Source: Phoenix dactylifera (lineage: Eukaryota > Streptophyta > Magnoliopsida > Arecales > Arecaceae). Taken from it: a stretch of DNA of 64,000 bases. Made by a program: the position numbers and the translations under genes. The notes under the pieces were generated by a model, which searched no databases, was not told where the DNA came from, and worked only from the letters and a program-made list of their open reading frames with translations. The stretch covers positions 7,958,745 to 8,022,744 of the forward strand of contig NC_052404.1 of assembly GCF_009389715.1 (NCBI RefSeq), in the 5' to 3' direction. Shown one piece after another: positions 49,394 through 60,636 of this stretch (positions are counted from its first letter, which is position 1; every line of letters begins with the position of its first letter).

Positions 49394-50169
49394 ATAAAGA
49401 TTTTTGGTTATAGATATGATAGATTTTGGTTTTTGGTTTAAAGATTTGGATTAGGACAAATTCAAATTCTCGAAGGCTATATATTTTTTCAAGATATGAA
49501 CAGTGATCTTATAAAATTTTGGTTGGAATTTGGTTTGATATACACTAACCAACCTGACCAGAATTTCCAAATTAGTTGAGGTAAAGCCTCACGGCATGCT
49601 TCAACATCCAACTTAACTGAATAATTGATTATTCAAACACAACTAAAAATCCTTTAAGTTGGAACATTGATCTAGTTGGATACACCTCGGTTTTATAGGT
49701 AGATTGGAATCCTTTAAGCCACTCAAAGGATTAGATTCTCTCTCTTTCGATTCGCTGTACCTTATAGGTTGGGTCTAAGATGTCTGGGTTTAGTTTAACC
49801 CAGTTACACTTACAATAGGTCAAAGAGCCACTGAACCCAAAGCTTGACTAAAATAAGATGCATGGAACGTTGACATGTACCACGGTGAAGACCCACTTGG
49901 CCACTTAAAATTTTTCCTTACCCCCACTGAGAATTTATTTTTGTGGGTCCATGGAGAGAAATGGTAGTTTAGTTTCTTTATAAAATTAAATTTACTAAAC
50001 TAATCTAATAAATATATATCTGTAGATATTCAAAAATTTTAAAAGTAATATCTCTGAATCAAGTGCTAATATAGTTTTACCAGCTCATTATAGCAGGCCA
50101 ATACATCATGCCATAACATAATATTTGGCTGGCTTTATAGAATTCTGCGAAGGTATACGAATACATTGA

Positions 50170-50650
50170 GGGCTCGTTTGGTTCGCGGGAAGTATTTTTC
50201 CTCCTAGAAATATGATTCCTGGGAATCAGATTCCTAGGAAGAGGATACCTAGAAAAGTACTTTTGACATGTTTGGTTAACCATGGGAAAGTGACTAATTT
50301 CCAAAGTGCTTATGTTTGGTTGACCATCCACTTTCCTAGGAAAGTTATGTATAATTCCTATTATGCCCTTAATAAAAATTAGGTCTTTAATGCCTCTTTA
50401 ATGCTTCTTTAATGCTGAAGGGTCTTTTTGGGAAAAAATAAAAAAGGAGTGATTCCCACCTCATAGGAAAGTAACTTTCCCATGTTTCTCATGGGAAAGA
50501 CTTTCCCATGAAATGTGGGAATCATATTCCCATGGGAATACAACTTTTCCATCTCTCTCCTTTGAAAACTCCAACTAAACAAGAGGCATTTCATTACTTT
50601 TCCGTTGACCACACTTTCCCCCCTCGTTTTTCTGCGAACCAAACGAGCCC
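50170..50650. mobile_element. Tourist-like MITE, 481 bp, intact ends
   Basis: A perfect 17-bp terminal inverted repeat GGGCTCGTTTGGTTCGC at both ends and 3-bp direct repeats TGA at 50167-50169 and 50651-50653. There is no transposase. The TIR type and 3-bp TSD suggest PIF/Harbinger. It is a near relative of the inverted copy 0.8 kb to the left. Confidence 0.85.
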
Positions 50651-50659
50651 TGATATGAA

Positions 50660-53600
50660 TCATAGTCCGTTAAAAGCTCTCTTGTTTGGATGTATGGAGT
50701 CAATGGAGAAGCCATGAGAGAAAGGATAACAAACTTATCTGGAACTCACCATCTCCATGGTGTGACGGACAATTAATACTCATTCTTTTCGACCGATGCG
50801 GTCCAAAGTAATTGACGTTGGCGAGCAATCTACGGGATTAAAAAAAAGTAGGTGGTCAGCGTGCGTGGGAACCGTTACACTTCTTGTCATTTTTGTATAC
50901 TTATTGGATGAAGGGAGAGAAAGAAAGGGTGCAATAAATTTGTGGTTAAGTAAGTTACGTGCGGGGGGAGTTAAAAAGGAGGGGCCCGGGACTGGGAGCT
51001 ATTGCTTGCTTGCTTGTTTGTTTTTGTTTGTTTAAAGCAACTGAGCGACGTTTTGCATGAATTGAATGAGATTAATGAGTGCTGGAGAGTGACGTGCAAC
51101 TGCTACGAGTTGAGACGGATGATGGATGGAACAGTTTGATAGAGATGGACGGTTTGTCATTTAAATTACGAGGCCTAGTGGTCAGTCCTGCAGCATTTAA
51201 GTGGCAGTGTATTTTGAACTGGAAATACGGTACAAGCGAGCTTGGATGTACAAATTTGCTGCAATTTATTGTTACGATCTTGCACTTTCTTTTTGCTTTA
51301 AAAAAAAATAAAATAAAGGAAGAGAGAAGGAACGGATACGCTCATCCCGCATGATAGTCTCCATTGGACCCCCATTCCGCCAGAAGAATGTTCGATGCCT
51401 CATACCCTCCTCATCCGTGGGTCCGACTCGATTACTCCTCTATACTCCGGCACGAAAACCACATGTGAGTATGTCACATTTGGCACCACTAAAGTTACCA
51501 GCAGAGCGATACACCCTTTCAGACCATGTGTCTGAGCAGAAAGCATCCGATCTCTACAATTTAATCGACATCCGCACGTTTTAAATTCGGAACCACTTGG
51601 TTGGAAGTAAGACCACGCTCTCACTAGGCTATCACCTCTGTGGTCCGGTCTTGCACATTTCGTAATGCAGTAGCAGGGCTTGTCTTCTTCATGATATTTT
51701 TTTTTCTTTTTTTAAAAAAACTTTGGTTGAAGAACACTTTCTTAGACTTTGCATGAGGTAAGAAATCGAAAAATTTCCTTAAATTGAAGAAGAAAAACCC
51801 ATCTAATGACATGAGTGTGGAATAGAAATGACGTTGGGCATGATGGGTGAAAAAACAAACAAGTTATTTTCGGTCAAAAAGAGAGGCTACTTGAGCCATT
51901 TAGATGTACCAAACATTTAGCATGCATGGGCCGATGAGCGTCACATTTTTTCTGGCATTAATGGAGATCTAGAATGCGACTGCTACTTTAAATTTAAAAA
52001 TTCAATGTTTCAGGATTCGTCCCACCGACTCAAACTCCAGGATTGTTAAACATCCCATCTAGTAGTTAAAGAGTATCACCATTATTTTAGAGTACGAAGC
52101 ATTTCTTTTAAGAGTACTACTTGACATAAGGTGGGTGGTTCACTGGTTCATGGTGGACTTTATTATCCATTTTATCCCAAGCGGTTTGAAAAAATTGGAT
52201 TAGGGTATGCTAAGAGGGGATGCAAAGCATTTTCCTTCTTTACACTACTCAAGCAGAATTTGGCATCTCCATGCATATAAGGAGTATTCAAGGTGTATTT
52301 GATGATTGGATATCAAGTTGCCTGCATTTTTTTTTTCTATTTCTTTGATTTCAAGGTTGAAAAAGGAAAAGAAAAATACAAGAGATATGGTTGCCATAGG
52401 ACGCTACAGCATACACGAATCCGATGATATTCCATGGTCAACCGGTCCATTGCGAGGGGGAGCAAATTTCGATTTTTCTAAGATGACATGACTCTATAAA
52501 AAAATGTTTTGGTACCTTGAAATTGCAAAATATTTCGTCTCGTCAATCCTCAATTTTTTTTTGTTTTAGGTTTTTTCCATGTTCTCCTAATTGCTTGGAA
52601 AATATCTTATAGAAATGTTGGTCTACTATCCATATGGATCCCAAAGATATTCCCCCATTTCTTCTGCAAAATAAGATATCACGATGAGTACTCAATTTAC
52701 CGGCTAGGTTCATTCTCGATAATTGCTCGAATAATACCAAAATGTTATAAATATTTTACCAGGCTATAAAGCTCCCAACTTTCTTTCTTTTTCTCTTGTT
52801 CAGAGCTACAGGTTGTGTAGTACTTGACTATAGTTGAGATTATAGGTGGAAAGAATAAATAAATAAAGTATCACTAATATTGGTTTGATGATTAAATTCT
52901 GTACTTGGATCAATTTTATTGTTCGCTGTGAATTAAAATTATTATTATTCATAAATACTGAGGTTGTGATAAATTTTCAGACTTAGCATATTCTCTAAGA
53001 CTTTGCCCTAGAAAGTGTGCAGCCGTGTAATCCGAACAGACTCAGGTGTTGTTCAGGTGTTGGGTTCGGGATGTGACGACAATCTTCTTCCCAAATGCCT
53101 AATGGATACACTTAAGTTTGCTCGCTTAGTGCTCTTAATTCTCATATCAAATTTGGTATTATTTAGATAGAAAGAGGATGTCGTTCTGATAGATAGGAAG
53201 TACAATCCTTTTTTTCTATTTATAGATGTGAAAAGGTGAGTATGATTAGATGCTTAAGCATCTTTTAGTTGAATGCATTCTTTTACATCATTTTTGTTAA
53301 TAGATGCATACTTTGGAATCATCATCAAATCAGTTATATCTTTTTATGAGAATACATCTCTTCATTTATGAAAGTCTCCGGAACAGATAAGAGTTTGTTT
53401 GCGAGCATCTTTAAGCATCTGTTTGGGATGTCTTATGAGGAAAAAAAAGCATCTTTAAGCTTTTTCTTAAGATACCACCGTAGAATTTCTATAGAATTTT
53501 AAGAGGAGAGAGAGAATAAAATAAAAAAATTAAATCTTATCTTTTAAAAAAATCAAGTTATTTGGGAGTCTAAGATAATTTTTTTATTTAATTAGGTATA

Positions 53601-54050
53601 TGTTTAGATAAATATCCAATATGAAATTCTAAAATATCAAAATTTTGAATTAAACATTTTATTAATAAACCAACATCTTTACATGTTAGCCACCCTTTAT
53701 AAAATTTGTTATATACAAAGACTTCTCGTTTACATATTTATATACTAAGAACTCCTTTAAACTATGAGTTTGCCACTAAATTCCATTGCTAACTTTCTAT
53801 CAATCATAATAGAATATTTATCGGCTTTTTTCTGCCTTTCTTCACGCAGCTCTTCAGAGTTTCCCGCCAGTGCGCCATTCTTGTATTTTGATGCTACTAT
53901 TGCTAGATTTGAGATCCTCATCACCACCATTGCTAGAACAAATTCTTGGTTGCATCTTAAATTTGAAAGCAACAATGTTGAGAAGAATAATTAGCAAATA
54001 GGGAATTTCTATGGTGTGAAATGTCTTGGCTTACAAATGAATGTAGTGAG

Positions 54051-54055
<5 letters not shown>
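50660..54055. other. intergenic, no recognised gene
   Basis: Frames of up to 91 codons lack domains. A 72-codon frame on the - strand (53975-53757) has a charged, helix-like peptide (EELREERQKKADKYS) that I do not recognise. It could be a gag-like or gene fragment. Confidence 0.35.
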
Positions 54056-54110
<55 letters not shown>

Positions 54111-54153
54111 TTAATTAATTAATTAATCTATAAAAAGAGTAATATGCAAAACA

Positions 54154-54188
<35 letters not shown>
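54056..54188. repeat. compound microsatellite (TA, TTAA, CT, CA)
   Basis: (TA)25 at 54056-54105, then TTAA repeats to about 54126, (CT)n at 54154-54172 and (AC)n at 54173-54188. The CA run resumes at 54911 on the far side of an inserted retroelement. Confidence 0.92.
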
Positions 54189-54910
54189 TGATACCGCTTG
54201 GATCAATTTGCAATCCAATGGAAGTGGGAGAAAAGACAAGATAAATTTCTTGTGCAAGAAGGAAGATAACTTTCATTCAAATACTTGGATGCCTTCTCAT
54301 TACAATTCATGACTATTTATAGGCAAGTCATGGGTAACATGAAAAGACAAAAGAAAATGAAAGGTCAAAAGTCACTTTAATATGGGTAACTCACACAATA
54401 AAAGACATCAAAACCAACTAAATTCTCTTAGGGAATTTAAAAGGTTAAAAGACACCTGCCTCTTGAAATACCTATAACTTTCTAACCATAACTCGGATTT
54501 TAATGTTCTTAGGCTTGTTGGAAAGAAGAGAAAGAGACCTAAAACTTTTATGTTAATAACTTTTCTAAATTCGGCCATTTAATACTCTGAAAATGGCATG
54601 CAAGTTGTCTGTCGTTCATGCACCTGCATCATACTCCCCCGGTTGAAGCTCAACTCGTCTTCGAGTTGTCCAATGCCTCTTCTATATCATGATATGGAAT
54701 TAGATCAGAAATATTGAAGGTAGCAGAAACTCCATAGTCACCAGGAAGTTCAATTTGATAGGCATTTTCTCCAATACGTTTAAGAACTCGAAATGGTCCA
54801 TCGGCACGATCTTGGACCTAAAACTTTTATGTTAATAACTTTTCTAAATTCGGCCATTTAATACTCTGAAAATGGCATGCAAGTTGTCTGTCGTTCATGC
54901 ACCTGCATCA
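54189..54910 (-). mobile_element. internally deleted Ty3/gypsy retrotransposon
   Basis: On the - strand the order is: first 96 bp of the 5' LTR (54910-54815), a direct jump into the last part of pol, a purine tract CCGGGGGAG, then the complete 3' LTR (54631-54189, 443 bp). The pol segment reads RADGPFRVLKRIGENAYQ and GDYGVSATFNISDLIPY, the C-terminal tail typical of plant gypsy polyproteins, then stops. The 96-bp LTR portions (54536-54631 and 54815-54910) look identical, implying a young element. Both flanks are CACAC, the target-site duplication, which lies within a CA microsatellite. The primer-binding site, gag, protease, RT and integrase are gone. Confidence 0.88.
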
Positions 54911-57216
54911 CACACACACACACATACACACAAAAAATAAGCAGCTAATGTCTCTAGATTATATTTTTGATCGAACTTAGGGTTCCTTCAATTAATCACG
55001 GGTGAGCTACTACTCCACTGATGGATCTGTCCAAGATAATAATGCTACGTATGATGACTAGGATGCGGCATGCTAGCCTCAACATGGTTCATTCAAAAAT
55101 ATACTATGTTCGTATTGTGTCGGTGTTATCGGATACATGAAGTCAATTTAAAAAAAAAAATCCTGCACTGTTATATATATTTTATTGATTAAAGTAGAGA
55201 TAGTTTGTTTGGAAAAAAAATCAGTTTAATGGAAGATGACAGAGAGGCCAACTTGGTAGAAGGCTATGAGAGAATCGGGTCAAAAGGCAAGCTGATATAA
55301 TTTAGCAGTCAATATTGACTCACAAAAAGCATTGCATGTGAAGTTTGATCAGATTTAACTTGTTGATGCTGTCAAAGCTAAGTTACCAAACATGGCAGCT
55401 GGTGGAGAGAAGTGTGGAATCGAGATTTGATTGACGTGGGCCACTACATGAAGTCTGTATAAAAATGGAGTCGCACTTAGCTTTTGTTAAGCGGGCATGG
55501 TTAATTAATTCCCGGCTACAAAGATAAGCAAGGATAGATAATAATATTGATCAGCTGCAAGATAAGAAAAGCTAAATGATAAGATGGAACAAGTAGCTTG
55601 CTACTTTACTCTTAACTAATTGGTTGAGAAAAATTCTGAAAAAAATGAAATTTTAGTTTAAAAAAAGGAAGAGAAAGATAGGAAGCCTGGTCATGCCAAT
55701 CGAACTTAGGTCAGTTTATTGCCACCCCTCTCCAAACTTTTTGAACAAAAGAGATAATAAACAAGTCCGTATTCCATATGGTATGTTATATAATGTAGAA
55801 TATAAGTTTCTTCCTTTCTCTTATCGTCAATCACAAGTTCCAAGATCCTTTTTCAATTGACCTAATCTATTGTTTTTGTCCATAAAATTTAATTTATATT
55901 AGTTGCTCTTGTATCATTATGCATCAAATACTGCATGCAATAGTTTATAACTGGCAAATTAAGATGCTATGGATTTTTTTTTTGAGAAAAAAAAACTATA
56001 GAATGATTGAACCTTGATGTCCTTCTAGTTATTAGCATTATTATTTCAGCTATATATTTTAGAGACTATTTGAATCTCTTATGAATCTTGAGACTACAAG
56101 TGTCTTCTGTAATAATAATTTAACATGACATCTATGTAACAAATTGTCCTTGTATTTTTGTCCTTTGTCATACCCTCCATAACTCTTACTTTTTTAAAAT
56201 ATAAAATTTATAGGGGAGGCAGGTCCCTTACTCCATGATACTCATAAAAAAAAAAATTCTTTCTTTTTTATTTTTGGAGAGAGAAAAATTTTATTTTGGA
56301 AGGACTTGAAATTGGTGGGCTATTATCCTAGCTCTTCAGAGCTGAACAGCTACCCAAATCCACCATAATATCTTCTCGAAAGTTTAAACACCCAAATGAT
56401 CTTGTTTGGCGACCTAAGCAATTACTTCTTGTCATCCTAGAATCCTTTGCTTTATAAACCTGCATCAATCCCTCCTAACAAACTTTGCTCTATACTAAAT
56501 TAGTGAACATCGATAACTGCGTATCCATACAAGTATAAGATCTTAAATAACATCTGGTACGAAAAAGTTCAGTAGAAGGTCCCAGCAAAAGTTTGCACCA
56601 GCATTCATGAGGTCCAGGCATTCATGAGAAATTTGGTAAATGAAAACAAAGTGTCATCAATCATCATATCCCCAAACCAATTTCAAGTCCTTCCAAAATA
56701 AAATTTCTCTCTCTCCAAATTTTTTTTTTAAAAAATAAGTTTTTTTTTTTTTTTTGAAAGGAGCATGGGGGAAGGAACCTTCCCACCACTTTAAATTTTA
56801 TATTTAAAAAGTAAGAGTGATGAAGGGTGTAACAAAGGACAAAGTTGAGTAAATAATAGATAAAAAGCAAGTGAGAAATATCATAAAAGAAGGATGTATG
56901 GATATCTAGTATATAATTCCTATGCATTTGCCTTTATTTCTGCTATCTTTTCTTTGCTTCTTTTCTTTGGTTGTTATCTTTTCATTGCTTTGGAAAGCCA
57001 AGGAGGGCGGGGTGCAAAGAGACAAGAGAGTTCTGGTGGTTTTGTCAAGGCGGAGAGGGACAGGGGCAGCTCTGATATAAGAGTGGGGAGGACTCCCAAC
57101 CCACACGAGCGGTTTCCTTTTGAACTTGTGCATGCGACCCCCAATGCCCACAGCCTCAGAGGAGCAATCTGTCTCAAAGTAAGGGAAACGCACACACAGA
57201 AAGAGAGAGAAGGGGG

Positions 57217-57250
<34 letters not shown>

Positions 57251-57420
57251 GAGATACAGAGGGGGGTGGGGTGGGGGGAGAGACCCGTGTGGTTTTCTTC
57301 CACCCGAGGCCGTGTCTCTCTTAATTTTTTGGGCTCTTTCTTGGCAAACTGTTTCTTCTTGGGGTTCTCCATCATCCTCTTCTTCCTGCTCTGAAAGCTC
57401 TGTTTTCATCAACTTCCCTT
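54911..57420. other. intergenic and MYB upstream region
   Basis: AT-rich to about 56890. After that comes a purine-rich stretch with GA repeats (57200-57260) that probably belongs to the MYB promoter. The 166-codon frame across it (56894-57394) is low-complexity and has no domain. Confidence 0.45.
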
Positions 57421-57439
57421 TAAAGTAACATCAACTACA

Positions 57440-57446
57440 TATAAAG
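57440..57446 (+). promoter_or_regulatory. TATA box of the MYB gene
   Basis: TATAAAG lies 235 bp upstream of the MYB start codon. It predicts transcription starting around 57470-57480. Confidence 0.45.
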
Positions 57447-57674
57447 ATCCCTCCTTTCTTGTTTAAATGCTTTCGGATTGGGATTTACAGGAGACTGGCC
57501 AAGAAGAAGGTCCAAAGCCCTTTCCTTTGTGACCGAAACCTCTTCCCTCTTAATAGGTCTTTCTTGCATTTATCTGTGTTTTCTTTTCTTGATCTTTGTA
57601 TTCTTTTTTTTCCCTTTTGTTTTCCATAAAAGAAGTTGTTGGTCCTCATTGAATCATTTTGGTTTTGAAGAGAT

Positions 57675-58855
57675 ATGGCTCCTCAACATCTGAAAATAAC
57701 GGCTGAGATGGGGTTCTTCCACCCTCCACCACCACCCCCACCACCACCACCACGTCCATTTCTTGGTGGTTTGGGCTCTCCATCTGGAGGGATGGAATGT
57801 AGGAGTAGTGGGATGGGCTTCTCGATGGTGAAGGAGCAGTGTAGGAGTAGTGGGATGGGCTTCTCGATGGTGAAGGAGCAGCACAAAGACTGCGGCTTTA
57901 GTGGGGAGCAAGTACTGTATCATGGGGATGAGAAGGAGCAAAGCGGGCAAGGAGAAGGTGGCACCCATGAGAATGGCCAGACCAAGCTCTGTGCTAGGGG
58001 CCATTGGAGGCCAGGTGAGGATGCCAAGCTCAAGGAGCTTGTCTCCCAATTCGGACCCCAAAACTGGAATCTGATTGCTGAGAAGCTTGAAGGGAGATCA
58101 GGTATCCAACCAACTCCACACAAATTCTCTCTCCCTGCTGTTTTTGCTTTAAAAAAGATAAAAGTAAACGTAAAAGCCAAGAACAACCTCGAAAGAGCTC
58201 TTTTTTTCTTCTTTTTCGAACTCATACACAGATTTCTATCTTCACGCCATAAAAATAAATAAATAAATAAATGAGATAGCGTTTTCGATGCTGCTTCATA
58301 GAATTATATTTTGATGTTATCTAATGGTTTATTTTTCTTTAAGTTGTTCCCTTGATGTTTTGCTCTGGAATTTGGTGTTGGACAGGGAAGAGCTGCAGAC
58401 TCAGGTGGTTCAACCAGCTGGACCCAAGGATCAACAGGAGGGTCTTCAGTGAGGAGGAAGAGGAGAGGCTTCTGGCTGCCCACAGGCTCTATGGCAACAA
58501 ATGGGCACTGATTGCCAGGCTTTTCCCTGGAAGGACGGACAATGCAGTGAAGAACCATTGGCATGTGATCATGGCCAGGAAGCACAGGGAGAAGTCCAGT
58601 TCCTACAGGAGGAGGAAGTCCTCCACCTCCTCCCCAAACCCTCCCTCCTCTCAGGCCCTCACCAACAGGATCGAGGTGAACACCAGCAACATTGCATGCA
58701 GTGGTGAGTCCACCATCACCGCCACTAGAGATGAGTCTGCCTCCACTTGCACAGATCTCTCCCTCAATTCTTTCACCAGTGTGACCATTCCTAACTTACT
58801 CTATAGCTATAGCTCTCCCCAGCAGCCACGGCCCTTTGAGTTCCTCATGGGTATG

Positions 58856-58887
<32 letters not shown>

Positions 58888-59468
58888 AATAATTCTTATT
58901 TCCTTCTATTTTTCCTATGGCTTCTCTTCTCTTATCATGGCGCTTTCTAGCTAATGTTCATTTTTTATTCCTTTTTTTGGTTACTTATTCTGCTGGGTGA
59001 ATGATTGTCTCAATAATATAGCTGAGATGCTTACTTATGTGATGTTTTTTTCTCATGGGTCCCTCCTGAAAGCTGCCTGCTTAACACTTTTCTTTGTATC
59101 ATCTAGTCTTGATGAATGAATCTCAGAGTCTTTACTGTTTCCTGGTGGATGTTCCAGTGGTTTTCCTCATGGGCCTCTTTTCCTTGCTGCTTGCTTTTTG
59201 TGCAGGTTCTGATGAAAAGCTGGTGGCTGGGAGGAATGGATGCTATGGGAAATTTGGCGACTATGGGAGTAGCTTCCCACATGGTCCTCCTATGATGATG
59301 GTTCCAGGTTTTGATCAGTCTGGTTTCTCTAATTCAACCTCCGAGGCCTCGGCAACTGAATCACTGGCCAAGCATAGCAGCAGAGCTTGGCTGCATGGTG
59401 AAACAGGTCATGAGAGGGAGAAGATTAGCCTGCCCTTCATTGATTTCCTTGGAGTAGGAGCAACATAG
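57675..59468 (+). CDS. R2R3-MYB transcription factor (subgroup 21; MYB52/105/117-like)
   Basis: Three exons, 57675-58101, 58386-58850 and 59206-59468, with phase-1 GT-AG introns, give 384 aa. The R2 repeat begins [19 protein letters not shown] (Trp111, Trp131, then GKSCRLRW to Trp150). R3 has Phe163 in place of the first Trp, then Trp182 and Trp201, ending [18 protein letters not shown]. The C-terminus [10 protein letters not shown] marks Arabidopsis MYB52/54/56/105/117 relatives, which control organ boundaries, secondary walls or seed coat. It is a nuclear DNA-binding protein. The N-terminal 107 residues are unusual: a run of ten prolines, then [14 protein letters not shown] perfectly doubled (residues 42-69). 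An ATG at 57467 opens a 21-codon upstream frame that may or may not be transcribed. Exon 1 is intron-split within R2, as is usual for the family. Confidence 0.92.
57798..57881 (+). repeat. perfect 42-bp tandem duplication in MYB exon 1
   Basis: Copies 57798-57839 and 57840-57881 are identical and encode [14 protein letters not shown] twice, keeping the frame. Confidence 0.95.
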
Positions 59469-59469
59469 A

Positions 59470-60577
59470 AAATGGGGTTGGCAGCTTAATGTACAGGGAG
59501 TCTATAAAGGGGTGGAATCAAAGAGGAGAAAAGAAAAGAGGGCGAGAGAGAGAGAGAGAGAGAAAGGTGAAGGCGATGGGAAGTTTTTTGTTCATTAAAA
59601 GCAGCACCTTAGTTTTGTTGGCTAAAACCTTTAATCCTCTCTTGTTAACTATTCTCAATGAGGTTGTTAGTAAACTAATGCCGTGACCTCTGCTTCTATT
59701 TTCTAAACTAATGAGATGATGCTGTATTCTGCTGCATTCCTTGTCATACTCTCGTCTTAATATTTGTTGCCCATTGACTTGAACTAACGCGGAAACTCTG
59801 ATATAGATTTTTTAGTCACATAGATGCTGGAATTATCTAATGAATATTAAAATTAGATCATCTACATCCGAGTTCAATACAAGTGAATAATCTTATACTG
59901 GAATATAAATCCCTGCTTAGCAAGGCACAAGGGCATTTATTTCCAGTTGGAATAATTCTATGTTCATGGTTATATCTGATTAAGAGATTGGATCCTTTGT
60001 CAATGCATTCATTCCTAGTTCTCTTTTCTGAGTCCATTTCAATTCAAAAGAAGTCTTCTTCACCAACATAGGACTATCTTGGTGCTCATTTAACTTCCGA
60101 GGCCCCCTGGAAACCTGAAATGGCATTTCCAATTTTCTACAGATGATGGTCACCCGTAAAACATTACTGAGGTGGGGTAGCCTATTTAGATGTTTGTTGG
60201 AGCCAAGAAATCTCTATAGTTTTCTCATGAGAAATTCCAGCCACTTTTGAGTCTATAGAGGTCCACTTTGTCCTGTTCTCCCGATGCACCTTGAGATTAG
60301 TACGGCTTGCCAATTAGCAGTTTAAACCTTGCACCTAGGGTTGGATGTGGCTGCGGATGCATCATGTCTATTTCTACAATTATCTCCACAATTAGTAACC
60401 AGGTTCATAAGCTTCAGTAGTTTGTGATAATCTTACTGACTGCAAATTTGATCATGCTCTATGTCTATGAGTCCAGATTAGGCTCGTTAGAAGCATAATG
60501 GCAGTATGAACTAATTATGCAGGACTCGATCAACTTCGACTTCATGAAGTTTTATACCTTCAGCAAACCAACCATTT

Positions 60578-60636
<59 letters not shown>

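Noticed and set aside
56894-57412. Frames of 133-168 codons on both strands upstream of MYB
   Set aside because: Dominated by GA/CT repeats, with no domain. This is the promoter and leader region of the MYB gene.
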